Shown one piece after another: positions 38,801 through 47,489 of a stretch of 64,000 bases of DNA. The notes under the pieces are model-generated. The model had not been told where the DNA came from. It worked only from the letters and a program-made list of their open reading frames with translations, and made no database searches. Positions within the stretch are counted from its first letter, which is position 1. Every line of letters starts with the position of its first letter. The position numbers were made by a program, and so were the translations under genes. Source of the DNA: Paragonimus westermani (Eukaryota > Platyhelminthes > Trematoda > Plagiorchiida > Troglotrematidae); assembly GCA_008508345.1 (NCBI GenBank), contig QNGE01003083.1:14611-78610 (forward strand). The letters run 5' to 3'.

Positions 38801-39657
38801 GCTAAATTATTATTGAAATTATCACTCGTGTCAGGTGCCCTCTTTTATAACCATCGCTTCCAAGAGATTTCCGTGATGAAAGTGTGCTGGTTACAATGTG
38901 TCTCTGTTTTCTTGTAGGCACATACGTCACTGCAGATATCTGCACCAAGTGGCTGACCGATCCGGACCGCTCGGAAGACCGACGTATAAACGTCCCGTTG
39001 ACTGTTAGCCGAGTGCGCTCTCAGCGCTACGGTTGTGTACAGGTGGCTGCCCAGTATGTATTCTGTTACCGAGTTCTGCTCGATTTCTCCGTTAGTATAG
39101 GCCTACTGGCGTCAGAACAAGCACAGTCCGCCCTGGATGCTCTCACTCCGAGCAGTAATTATATCGGCGGTCAACAGTCGTATTCTTCTGCCACCTTCTA
39201 TCACTCTTCATCTCTGCCCAGACCACATCGTCCACTCGGGTTCCCGACTGGCGATACGATCGGGCGTAATCGTTTGGGTCATGCATTCGCCGAATTTCGC
39301 AACTTTTTACCGACTTCGCAATTGTTATCCATATGGCATGCCATGAAATCTGGCAAGGATAAAGCCACGACAGGTTCCATAGCATTCACCGATACGGATT
39401 TCATAATGACCGAAAATGTCTGTTCAGATTCTGAGGACAATTCGGCTCCAGAAAGCCCCCAATCAATGCATTCGCACGCTATGGACTCTCCAACCATGGT
39501 GACTCCAGCCAGTTTTGTCGCCCTGACAACCGAGAGTTCTGTGGTCGATGCATCGGAAAGTTTGCCGGACTGTGCAGAGGATACACATATAGCCCACTTG
39601 GATAATAGTCTGACTTCGCAAGCTGAAATAGACATTCGCATTGCTCAATCCTCGTAA
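14507..39657 (+). CDS. Non-receptor-type protein tyrosine phosphatase gene, PTPN9-like catalytic domain (8 exons, 5' incomplete)
   Basis: The product would hydrolyse phosphotyrosine on proteins, probably in the cytoplasm; no signal peptide or membrane segment is visible. Spliced exons are 14507-14815, 21813-22608, 23855-24398, 27081-27337, 29468-29546, 30138-30363, 31991-32204 and 38918-39657, totalling 3165 nt in one frame (1054 residues plus TAA). By model residue: about 1-520 Ser/Asp-rich and acidic; KNRY from 557; WPD-loop Asp 754; HCSAGIGRTG with Cys 801 and Arg 807; Q-loop Gln 850; tail 866-1054. All catalytic residues are present. PTPN9-like features are TVSRVRSQR, YVFCYRVLLDF and a Pro-rich lead-in to the P-loop, but no CRAL-TRIO domain is seen. 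The start exon is not found. The splice model is by eye. Confidence 0.9.
15993..16325 (-). mobile_element. Penelope-like element, GIY-YIG endonuclease fragment
   Basis: On the minus strand the 110-codon frame reads TCSCGDVYIGRTDRRLSQHVAEH in two overlapping motif blocks and later SSIARHLMITGHQV. The CxCG-x-x-YIGRT-x-RRL pattern and the SSIARHLxxTGH block are the hallmarks of the GIY-YIG endonuclease that ends the protein of Penelope-like retroelements, well known in schistosomes and other flukes. Only the C-terminal domain remains; no reverse transcriptase is nearby. It lies antisense inside a PTP intron. It is a 5'-truncated copy, presumably inactive. A more decayed copy is at 51640-51790. 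Confidence 0.85.
16430..16530 (-). repeat. tRNA-like SINE remnant in PTP intron
   Basis: On the minus strand GGTTCGAATACCGG (about 16437-16450) is a near-perfect B box. An A box upstream is poor. A tRNA-derived repeat is the simplest reading. Confidence 0.35.
21813..22608 (+). CDS. PTP gene exon, disordered Ser/Thr/Pro-rich region
   Basis: The acceptor is CATTGTAG|GATATG and the donor is TTTG|GTGAGA (phase 1 out). It encodes 265 residues: a basic start (KPKEEAASKRRKG), Ser/Thr/Pro-rich low-complexity sequence (SSCSSTTSFFSTGSAG), and an acidic helical end (HEKQAVHEMMEEDKEF). The ATG at 21816 is the second codon and could be an alternative start. No domain is recognised. The long open frame continues 104 bases into the intron before a stop. 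Confidence 0.75.
22609..23854 (+). other. PTP intron (1246 bp)
   Basis: GTGAGA...TCACAG. No embedded gene or repeat recognised. Confidence 0.6.
23855..24398 (+). CDS. PTP gene exon, acidic linker and start of the PTP domain
   Basis: Phase 1 in, phase 2 out; donor TTCAA|GTAAGT. It encodes a strongly acidic segment (EEDDCDDDLYEISEESDSEQS, interrupted here at 20) and then the helices that precede KNRY in classical PTPs (GLAGVQAEYNAVVRVKSEDP). A second acceptor, CCCACAG at 23887, gives an exon start at 23888 in the same phase and would drop 11 residues. Both can be used without breaking the frame. Confidence 0.85.
24399..27080 (+). other. PTP intron (2682 bp)
   Basis: GTAAGT...TTGTAG. It carries an antisense RTE fragment at 26021-26450; otherwise unassigned. 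Confidence 0.65.
26021..26450 (-). mobile_element. RTE-type retrotransposon, C-terminal fragment (antisense in PTP intron)
   Basis: On the minus strand, with frameshifts and a stop, the sequence reads RAVALYGSETSSD, EHRVSNGEVRQR and then SHRPRWLSHILQMLTHRLPH and RVLFASGGLGWE. These match the region after the reverse transcriptase core of fluke RTE-type elements (usually RLRWLGHVLRMPxHRLPxR). The copy is truncated at both ends and inactive. Confidence 0.8.
27081..27337 (+). CDS. PTP gene exon, pTyr-recognition region (KNRY)
   Basis: Acceptor TGTTGTAG|ACATG, donor CAAG|GTAAGT. The split Lys codon AA|A restores SAFKHVQNREKNRY. KNRY is at 27100-27111, followed by DVFCFEDSRVHL, a long insertion of about 30 residues (Ser/Thr/Pro/Lys-rich), and then NYIHANWVDGYRQKNAFICTQ. 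The family motif is usually DYINA, so the D to N and N to H changes are noteworthy. Confidence 0.93.
27338..29467 (+). other. PTP intron (2130 bp)
   Basis: GTAAGT...CAAAAG. It contains tRNA-like SINE pieces around 27655-27925; the rest is unassigned. Confidence 0.6.
27655..27727 (-). repeat. tRNA-derived SINE head, with partial repeat near 27880-27925
   Basis: On the minus strand there is a D-arm-like CAGCCAGTAGAGCAC followed about 40 bases later by a B box GTTCAAATC (antisense at 27665-27673), so the layout is tRNA-like. A second A-box-like segment (GGCCAGTAGAGAAC) occurs antisense near 27905. It belongs to a different SINE family from the 431-bp unit at 52 kb. No intact acceptor stem was found. 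Confidence 0.5.
29468..29546 (+). CDS. PTP gene exon, GPLPET segment
   Basis: Acceptor CAAAAG|GTCC, donor CAA|GTGAGT; 79 nt. It completes the Gly of CTQG and encodes PLPETVGDFWQMMWDYCVP and IVVMITK, a textbook core segment of classical PTP domains. Phase 1 in, phase 2 out. Confidence 0.95.
29547..30137 (+). other. PTP intron (591 bp)
   Basis: GTGAGT...TACAG. Nothing else recognised. Confidence 0.7.
30138..30363 (+). CDS. PTP gene exon, central beta-sheet region
   Basis: Acceptor ATACAG|AATC, donor TTGCAG|GTTGGT. It encodes IFEADRVKCFPYWPE and then an expanded loop (GAIPCQSDANDSLFD) before VVIPNFEVENLE and the STLRLTNLQ strand. Phase 2 in, 0 out. The loop is longer than in vertebrate PTPN9. 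Confidence 0.94.
30364..31990 (+). other. PTP intron (1627 bp)
   Basis: GTTGGT...TTCTAG. Unassigned; a weak tRNA-like stretch near 31270-31320 is not convincing. Confidence 0.65.
31991..32204 (+). CDS. PTP gene exon, WPD loop and catalytic P-loop
   Basis: Acceptor TTCTAG|AATAAA, donor ACGG|GTGAGA. It contains YSSWPDHGVP (general-acid Asp codon at 32039-32041) and PPIVVHCSAGIGRTG (nucleophile Cys codon 32180-32182, Arg codon 32198-32200). The donor interrupts the Gly codon after RT, as in many animal PTP genes. Phase 0 in, 1 out. Confidence 0.97.
33507..33526. repeat. (GA)10 microsatellite
   Basis: A perfect dinucleotide run inside a PTP intron. Confidence 0.9.
36880..37283 (+). mobile_element. 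RTE-type retrotransposon, 3' end of the ORF
   Basis: The plus-strand frame 36909-37283 reads RSIDQLVTLHSLRWLGHVLR, then MPAERLPYR, GRHCLPGWGPRDHSNRWLET and LSEMAVCRSQWRTC before a TAG. The pattern (R/S)LRWLGHVLRMP, LPGWGPRD, RWLETL and RSQWRxC is the conserved C-terminus of fluke RTE-type proteins. It keeps the natural stop and is followed after 14 bases by a TTG/GAT microsatellite, as expected for the 3' end of such elements. It is 5'-truncated, in sense orientation in the last PTP intron. Confidence 0.88.
37298..37350 (+). repeat. TTG/GAT/GGT microsatellite tail of the RTE fragment
   Basis: (TTG)n passes into (ATG)n and GGT/GAT triplets right after the RTE stop codon. RTE-clade elements end in short tandem repeats rather than poly(A). 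Confidence 0.75.
38918..39657 (+). CDS. PTP gene last exon, Q-loop and Ser-rich C-terminal tail
   Basis: Acceptor TTCTTGTAG|GCACA completes GTYVTADICTKW. The Q-loop SQRYGCVQVAAQY has its Gln at 39040-39042, followed by YVFCYRVLLDF, which closes the PTP domain. About 190 residues follow, rich in Ser, Asp and Glu (SDSEDNSAPESPQS); they could carry phosphorylation sites or a localisation signal, but no transmembrane anchor is visible. Stop TAA at 39655-39657. Confidence 0.95.
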
Positions 39658-41035
39658 ACTAGACGTCTAGTTTGACAGATCTGTATTTGCTTTAAACTCC
39701 TCTTTCTCTCTCTGTTATGCCTAACTGAGCGTGACTGTTACTGCTAGGTTCTTGTTTTACAAAAAACATCCGTGTACATCAAAGTTTAACATTTCGAAAT
39801 ACCAGATTTTCACTTAGCGCTCAACTTGAGCCTAAATGGGCAGATCAGGGAATTTGTCTTCTCCTCTATAGTGCGTGTACTTTGTTCCACCTGCGGTAAT
39901 TTGTCCACGATTCTCTCACCCACAGTTGTACATATTTTACTGGCATCTCCGTTTAGAACACACGGGCAGCCGCGCTGAATCTCTAATTACGTGACTCGCG
40001 TCAACTTTCGTCGTTATCCGTTCTCGTTCAATTTTCTGACTGCTCTTGTTGCTTGGTAAAGTCTTTTGAGGATAACTTGATGGTGCGTACTTTGATTGCT
40101 CATCGACTCATATTCATTACGGCTAATTTCACTTTCTTTCTATGTTTTCTTTTTCGAAGGATATGCAGATACATTTTTTATTGTCCAACACTGTACTTTC
40201 CTAATTCTGTAAACACTTCTTGGTTCTGGTCTATTTTGTACAAAGCAATCACAAAATTCGATTGTTCTGCTGTGTATACACTTGTGTGCTTCTCATCATG
40301 TGTCCCACTTTTTCAACCGATATCGGTCCTGGTTGTTACACCTGTTTTCGTGTGCAGCTAGGTTGTGGTTGTCCACTAGTCTGATTGACCGGTGGGCATG
40401 TAAGGATTGGTGGTTGATTATACTAATTACAGTTGGATGAATGACTCTCCGGAACAAATTTCCTACTTCCGTACTAGGTCTGTTCTGGTAATGAAAATAT
40501 GTAGCAGATAGATATTTTAAAGAACTGGGCTGTCATTTGTGTTCATATAACACTTCTGCGCACGGCATTGAAATTTGACCGGTTGCCTCGATAGACGCTT
40601 TAAGACGGCAATCATCTGCCCTTGTAACATTGCATCTGCATGGTGGGAATATCACGTAAGCCAAGCGGTTTTCATAAGCGTGTTGGCGGAATAGGCGAGC
40701 GATTATGCACCAGTGTTTAAAAATATTAACTGGTGCATGCCTCTTGTGAAGTTAGAGACCGAAAAGATCGCCGTTTCATTCATTGTCTTAGCAGACATAC
40801 ACACCACTGATGTGCTCTGGTTTAAAGGATAATTTACCTATATGCTGTCCAAACTGAGCTGACAGGATCATATGTAGACAATATGATATTGTTGATTGCT
40901 CGATTAATCTTCGGCAATAAAATATTGATGTGGTTGTTGCACAAAGTGGACGATTTTAACGTGACTTAGACGTTCTGCCCACGGTGTTATCTAACTGGTC
41001 TCTAACACGATAGTTGTTATGCTCCTCTCGGACGA
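39658..41035 (+). other. Putative PTP 3' UTR and downstream DNA
   Basis: No further coding signal. The first AATAAA noticed downstream of the PTP stop is at 40916-40921, 1.26 kb away; whether it is used is unknown. The region ends at the inverted-repeat arm. Confidence 0.35.
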
Positions 41036-44000
41036 TCAGCTAAACTGAATTTTACTCAGGCGATTGCAGCTGAACGATTAGATATGATACTTCGAGAATG
41101 CCTAGTCTGAGGCCAATCAGTCAATAGCCTAACCACAATCGCCTCGAAAACCAAACTTCATGTAGTGCTTCACTCATAGGTGAGCTCTGACAACAGTGTA
41201 TTGTACAACTTAGAACAATCTAGCATGTTAATCTGAGCTTCGGCTTAGGTACATTTTGTAGCCACCAACCCGCACATTTTTCGTGCACCTGAATTAAACC
41301 GGCAAAAGTGTATAACGCCGATCGGATGGAGCACTTTAGATTCAAGGCTTCCTCCACATTTTCTACCACTGTATCAGACCCGATACGACCACGTGTTGTT
41401 TTGTGGTTGTGTCTTACCAGACTTTCAATTGACGTGCCCAGGCAAATGGCTGCCAATTTCAGTCACTGTGAGTGAGGATGTTTTGTTGAACCTTTCGGTT
41501 TATCCATGAGAACATTGTTGTATAACCTAGTACTCACAGTTCTGTCATTTTGCTCCTTGAAAGTTCGCTGACATCACTTCTGATGGTTATACGAGGGTGG
41601 TCAGAGTCTTTAGTCTTGCTGTGTGGTGATATTTATGGGGGAAAATTAATAACGTTCTCCAACGTCAGGTTTTAACAACGCTAGTGCATTTAATCCGTCT
41701 GTTTTCAAGTTCATAAATACCTTTCAAAACGTTTCCCTGTGTATTTTCTCCGTCCGCCTGTAACCAGCTTCAGATTCCACGCTTGCCTGTTCAAAATTCA
41801 ATGCAGCCACTCATGTTTAAGAATGCGATAGGACGTCAAGTTACTGGAACCTTCAGCCAAGGACGGTAGCGTGTGAAACTGGGGAGGTGTTTGGTGGCGC
41901 TTTGTCACACAACTTACAATCGTTCTTCAGTGTTATAATCAAGTGGTCCGTCAGTGTGCCACTGTTTATGGTTTTCTGTGACATGGTGGATTAACACAAC
42001 GCCTGGAGAGTTTCAGGATATGTTTTTCTTACCACGTTTCCCACAGTTTGTTGAGCTCCGCTTTTCGGTTATGAAGAATCTCGTTGCCTTGTTCGAATTC
42101 CTTATCCCAGTGGTGAGGCGAACATCTGTGTGTCGTTCTACTTCACGGTCACTACCGCATGAATTCAGCACCACACCTATCAATCGTGACTTTTGTGCTA
42201 TCTGCGTTTTCATAAACGTTGACTGTGTACATTCATATGGCAGAGCATTTGATGAGAATTCTGTGACAGAAGTGTCCGGCTTTTGACAGGTGTGTGCCAA
42301 GCCTCAACTTGAACCGAAATCTGCTAAAGTCAAAACGGCTGACCTCTGATTCACAGGTGACCATTCGAGCTGCGGTACGTGCTTGCCCGTTTGCCACCAA
42401 ACACAAACGGTCTATAGATTCCAGTCCATTAGAAAAGGAGACAAGACGGTTAAGGAAGACAGCTGTCGCGCCTGTTTTTTGTGTGCGACTAACTGAGAGT
42501 ATGGTGTCGTGAGGACGAGCGATCGCAACATCCTACTCACCACTACCATTCAGTAGCCAGGCGGAAGCTTGGAAGATTTTCGTGAAGCGCCTGTAGAACC
42601 AACGCGACCGAGAAACTGTCGCAACGTCCTCTTCAATGTTGTCACTGGAATGGCCCCGATCGCCACCCTGACCGATCTTGTGATCGAGTAGTGCTACCGT
42701 TTGTTTCGCCAGTTGAGACTCTGGACTGTTGATCCGTAGGCCGGCCTATTCAATCTTGTGTAACACAGCTGAAATTTGTCCTGTGTGTCCCATTTCATTC
42801 GCGTTGTAGATGACGATATCGTCTCCATGGACAACAGTCATGTTCAATTCATCCAACACCTTCAGCATTAGTCATCTGAGCGTGAAAGTGGCGCATTATA
42901 GTCCAAATATCATACGTTCGAAACAGTATTGCTTTCCTCCCACTGTGAAGACTGTTTATCTCGGTCGAATTGCTCGACTGTAACCTGCGAATATCCGGAC
43001 AGCAAGTCCAACATTGTAAATAGCGTGGTGCTCTGTAGCTTATCGAAAATCTCTGCCACTGCTTGGGCTGCTACGACTTTCTTGACTGTTATCTCGTTGG
43101 GCCACCTGAGGTCAACACAGAATCGAAATTTGCCAGTGGGCTTCCTCGCCAACAAGACGGGATAATTGAACGGGTCATCGGCCTCCTCGATGAGTTCTAT
43201 ATTCGGCATGTCCCTCACCTGTCGTTCTATTTCCGGCTGCAATTGTAATGGAGTTCTTCTGTGGCTGAATTGCCGAAGTTGGATTGGCTCGATGGAGACT
43301 TCGTGTTCAACCCAGTCACAATAGCCATGCGGGTCCTGATCCGTAGTGAACAATTCCTGAAATTTGCGTATCACTTCATTAGCAACCGACTGTTACAAGT
43401 TGGTATTTCTCTGGATGCGTTCGCTCCAATTAGTCCGAGTTGGGGTTCGCAGTTTCTCGTTAATGAAACCATCCCACACTTCGTTACGAGTTCATCACAC
43501 TTCAAGTCATTCATGGCCTCAGCGCGGTCAAGAAACTGCGCTCCTGGTATGGTCTGTCGTGCGTCGGGGGAAATGATGAAGATTTGTTTGACTACGTGAC
43601 CATCGATTCGGACACCATATTCTGCCAGACCATTAACTTTGAGGGTAAACCCACCAACTGGTCGAACGACTATCGCACACGGCTGAACGGTCTACCCTGG
43701 TCCTGGCCCAACCAAAGAAGTCGCGGCCCCAGTGTCAGTCAAACATTGATTTCCATCCTAGCTTGACCTGCCGTCTCATCAACTGCCCCTGTTACCGGAT
43801 CTCCTTTCCCAGACAAAGACAATCGGTGAAATGTTTATTTGAGCACGACTTTTATTGTCGAGTGGGTGAAATCTTCGCCAATGTCCACGTCTTCCGCATC
43901 TATAGCAGACGTCGCTACGGTCATCTTTCTCCCTCACCTACAAAACCACCACTTCCTGAGTCAAATTACCCACTGTGCTTCGAGGGTCATTCAGTTCACT

Positions 44001-44630
44001 TGGTTCGCATGCACTCAACTCGTTGACCGTCGGGGAATTTTCCGTCAGAAATCGTCGAGCTGCATCAGCCAACTGTCGCAACATCATCGGATGTGCGATG
44101 AGAGCAACACTAGCCGATCCCGGGCCGTTGGTGGCATTCCCTCCAAGAACTGATCTGTCAGCATGCATTGTTCTGAGTCCTGGTCCGAATGTGGCAAGGG
44201 TCTTGACAACGCTGCTCGTAGTGGCAGGGCACAGATAAGAATTTCGTCTTCTGGTAGTCGGCGGGGCTAACGAACCCGGCGCCCACCGCCTACTTCGGGG
44301 TGGCCCACTCAGCTTTGCAAGATCCCTTCTCACCGAATCGACCACCGCCTTCGCCCTGCCATTGCGCAGCACGTTGTTCTTGATTCGATCGCGGCAGGCT
44401 TCTGAACGTACCTTCCCCCGCGTTGAGGTATTCGGCCGAGCGCTCGAAAACTCGCACCTCCGGCCTGACAATCCACCACACTCGCCCCTTCTCCAAGGAA
44501 CTTGCCACGATTGTACCAGTGTGCCAATTTTGCAGGATTGATCCGTCGCCCACGAGGTCCTTGGTTGATTTGGCAGCTCGTATTCCTGCAGTCCGTGATG
44601 GCCCCGACCGTCTCCGCCACGTCCTCGTTG
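41036..44630 (-). repeat. Large inverted repeat, left arm (dead Ty3/gypsy element plus flank)
   Basis: Each position x here pairs with position 99009 minus x in the right arm from about 41041 to 44238 with no net indel; one 1-bp shift follows near 44250. From the matching translations I estimate about 98-99% identity. The outer boundary lies near 41027-41041, the inner one near 44630. The minus strand carries, from right to left, gag, a knuckle, a protease motif, a reverse transcriptase, and then about 1.5 kb not recognisable as element sequence. Confidence 0.95.
42560..43910 (-). pseudogene. Ty3/gypsy knuckle, protease and reverse transcriptase remnant, left arm
   Basis: This is the mirror image of 55099-56449. 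On the minus strand it carries the CYRCGRRGHW knuckle (43866-43907), the protease DTGA (43725-43736), the RT frame 43374-42910 (KFRFCVDLRWPNE, TMLDLLSGYSQV) and the HGDDIVIY active-site segment (about 42830-42850). There are stops after the protease core and a frameshift between the RT motifs. The RT ends within the thumb region (FYRRF) and no RNase H or integrase follows. Confidence 0.8.
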
Positions 44631-44705
44631 TCCCCTAGAATATCCGCACGTCCCTATCTTCAAACGGGTGTGGCCACGGGGTCTTCGTCCGTCAATCCTG
44701 CTCAC
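43938..44705 (-). pseudogene. Ty3/gypsy gag remnant, left arm
   Basis: The minus-strand 255-codon frame holds RAKAVVDSVRRDLAKLSGPP and, in the same run, MMLRQLADAARRFLTENSP. The other half of gag (EQCMLTDQFLEGMPPTARD, clear in the right arm) is in a different frame here, so the open frame is not one functional gag. The part around 44370-44480 is also present at 3425-3540. Gag would form the particle shell of the retrotransposon; this copy is dead. Confidence 0.65.
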
Positions 44706-47434
44706 GGTACCAATTGTTGCGAGCCAAGAACGTGGATGGTACCACGGTTATTCATCCAGGAAACCAACAGGTGGGTTATGTGTCTGGACGTGACAACAAT
44801 CAAATAGGTTTACCTGCGTACGGTGCTGGCCCCAGAACGTCACGGTTACCACAGATGCCAATGCTCAGTTCCTGTATGTACCGAGAACCACTTCAGGTGA
44901 TGCTGCACTCCTATGTTTCATTTTGTATTTTTCCTGCGTCTACTTCAATGTCAGAATCTATGTTCTTGCCTTGCTACTGGACAGTAGTGGTGTGAGTAGT
45001 GTGGTGTGATCCTTCGTCCTCACTACATTGGGTGCGATGTATTTCATGTAAACACCGCTTGGATTGTAGATCTGAACTGCGGTTGATAGCTGTTTGAGGT
45101 TTGTAGTTCCATCTCTTACTTGTTTATCCAGTTAGCTGACCTAATCCATTTCTTTCCTTTGGACATTTCACAGTCGAGATTTGTCGAATTTGGGTCTCTT
45201 CTAAAATGCACAGCACAGTCACTTGTGTCCGTGATGTAAACGTGAGTGAGAAGTGCTCGTCCGATGGACTTGATAAGACTCCTCTTGAGGAGACTAGGTG
45301 ACCTGGATGCATACTACAAAAGGCAGTTGTCCAGCGTTTCACGGTGCCCTCAATCGGTCGGATTCAAACTAGGAGATTATCCAAGTAGTTTCCAGCGATA
45401 GTAACACTAGTAGTAAAGGAAGACATATCATGTGGTAGTAACATTTCCTTTGTTCTCATTAGTACGAGCATAAAACGCTAGTATTTGTAGGACATGCGGG
45501 TCGGATTCGTAGTTGGGAGACAATTATAAAGATTGCTATGCGTGTGGTTCCTCAGAAGGAAATCTTCCTAAACTTACTTTTCAACAAGGGCTATATCACT
45601 ACTGGCCTAAGTCAAAAACCACGGTCTGCGTTGACTGGCACTTACCCCGGATTGAACGGCAACTAGGATTTTTGCTCAGCCCGATCACAGCCGTAGCCTA
45701 TCGGTTCGTTCTGTCTCGCACCCAGTCTAGCAGTTCGGTTGCAGTTGTTATGTGGTCTGTTTCGACGGAGCAGTTAGATGCCTGTGATACGTTACTGCTG
45801 ACGGCACGACTAAGTGGTTTGTCCGTGCTGTGACAGAACAATTGAGCCGCAATCTTGTCAGCTCCATTGCACGGTACGTCATGGAAACGGGTCATGTTGT
45901 TGACCCACATAACTCGTTCCACAAGTTATTGCGCAGTCAGAGTCTCAGATTGCTTGCGAATCAGTTTTGGTCAATACCCACCTATTGACCCCGTGTGTGT
46001 ATAAACCGTTGACTTACGCAGCTTGTCTGTGAGAACGGATAACATTCCCCTGCTTATGTAAAATCCGTTTCTGTTGTTTTTGCTACCGGAATGTCTTATG
46101 TTTTTTAATGTTTTACGTTTACAACCGAACAGAGTAAGTAAACTTAATAGATATTGATATGTCTTCTTTCTCTACTAGTGTAGTCCACGGAACTCAACTG
46201 TTTACCTTGATAGTCTGTTTCAACTCACTCATTCCTCGACTTATGGTTTTCGTTTTATTATAAGAACCATTCTCACCAAATCGACTAAATTTATTCTGTC
46301 AAGTTATTAATCCAAGTTGAATTCTGTTGTTGGATTGGATAGTGGGGCTATTCATATCTTTTCTTTCAGGTCCGCCTCTACTATGTTGGGTGGCGAACAG
46401 TGCTATATCACAACAGTTCGTATAGAACAGTGGTCTTTCGTGGTCTGTTTTCCCTCAACTTACCAGTCAGAACAATGATTACGTAAAGGTTTATAATTGG
46501 ACCAACTAAGCGACCTGTAGGGAACAATTGTTAAGTCAACCTTCTAACCACATTCAAATTCAGTCAATTGTGCACCCAGGGAGGTGAGTGTTCAACATTT
46601 TCGAGAAATCATCAGATGACAATATTTAAAAGCTTAACAGTTTAAGTTTACAATTAGTTTTTTTTAAAAAAAAAAGAACAATATCGGGACGATTGAGAAA
46701 ACAGAAGAGCCGTAAGCTAAGCTCCTGGCGTACATAGATATGAAACGAGAACCAGAGACAGGGATGAGGAGGAGGATCGGATGAGGTTAGTAACCCAAGC
46801 AACTCTCGCGCTTTGAAATGTTGAAGCAATATAAATTCAACCAGGCCGTAATATGAAATAGTGCTACACTTAAACAAGTTCCTCGTGGACAGTATGCCTA
46901 AGAAGATTGCACACTCATTCATAAAACTGGGGGTACGATTATTGGGGATTAAGCTGATCTTAGATGTGAAGCAACAACCGTGAGTCTTGTCAATTCAGTA
47001 AATTATTGTTAACGTGAATAAACCACGCTAAATTGTGGCTAAATGCAACATCTACCTAATTAACAAATTGCGGCCGATGTAGAATCACGTTCTCAGCGTG
47101 TATTTGGGGAAGCTCATCATGTATATTGTGCTGTAATTCTGCTGACAACCAAACTCAGAAAACAAGCATTGTTCTTCAGTTTGTTGTGAAACTGACAGGT
47201 TTCTGTTTGCTCAGCCAAATCTTTTTAACGGGTCAGGCTTATCGGAATACGCGCAACAGTTTAAATTAGCCTATTGATTTCGATCGATTAGTATGAGTCT
47301 CGCATTGTTAGGGCTTGGTTTTCATTTGACGGGCCTTTTCACCGTAAACTACCTTGAGTCTAACGTAATCAAGGTACCTGAGGCATAACTTGATTGAATT
47401 TTCATAAATTAATGACAGGAGATTGAAGAGCCTA
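44631..47434. other. Spacer of the inverted repeat, left part
   Basis: No gene recognised. The 106-codon frame at 45513-45833 has no family signature. A T6-A10 run lies at 46659-46677. The region is AT-richer than the arms. Confidence 0.45.
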
Positions 47435-47489
47435 GCAAACAACGTTGTTTACCCGTGGATCTTGGTGGAATATTCTGTTTGGATTAATA

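Larger units (their letters stand above)
32205..38917 (+). other. PTP intron (6713 bp) splitting the P-loop Gly codon
   Basis: GTGAGA...TTGTAG. It holds a (GA)10 run at 33507-33526 and a sense RTE 3' end at 36880-37350; otherwise no gene was recognised. Confidence 0.7.

Noticed and set aside
42294..43599. Several 70-112-codon frames on the plus strand of the left arm and their minus-strand mirrors in the right arm
   Set aside because: They are antisense shadows of gypsy gag/pol or lie in the unidentified flank and show no own signature.
43938..44705. 255-codon ORF as a host gene
   Set aside because: It lies on the gag strand of the gypsy element and mixes gag frames; the mirrored copy at 54.6-55.1 kb is broken.
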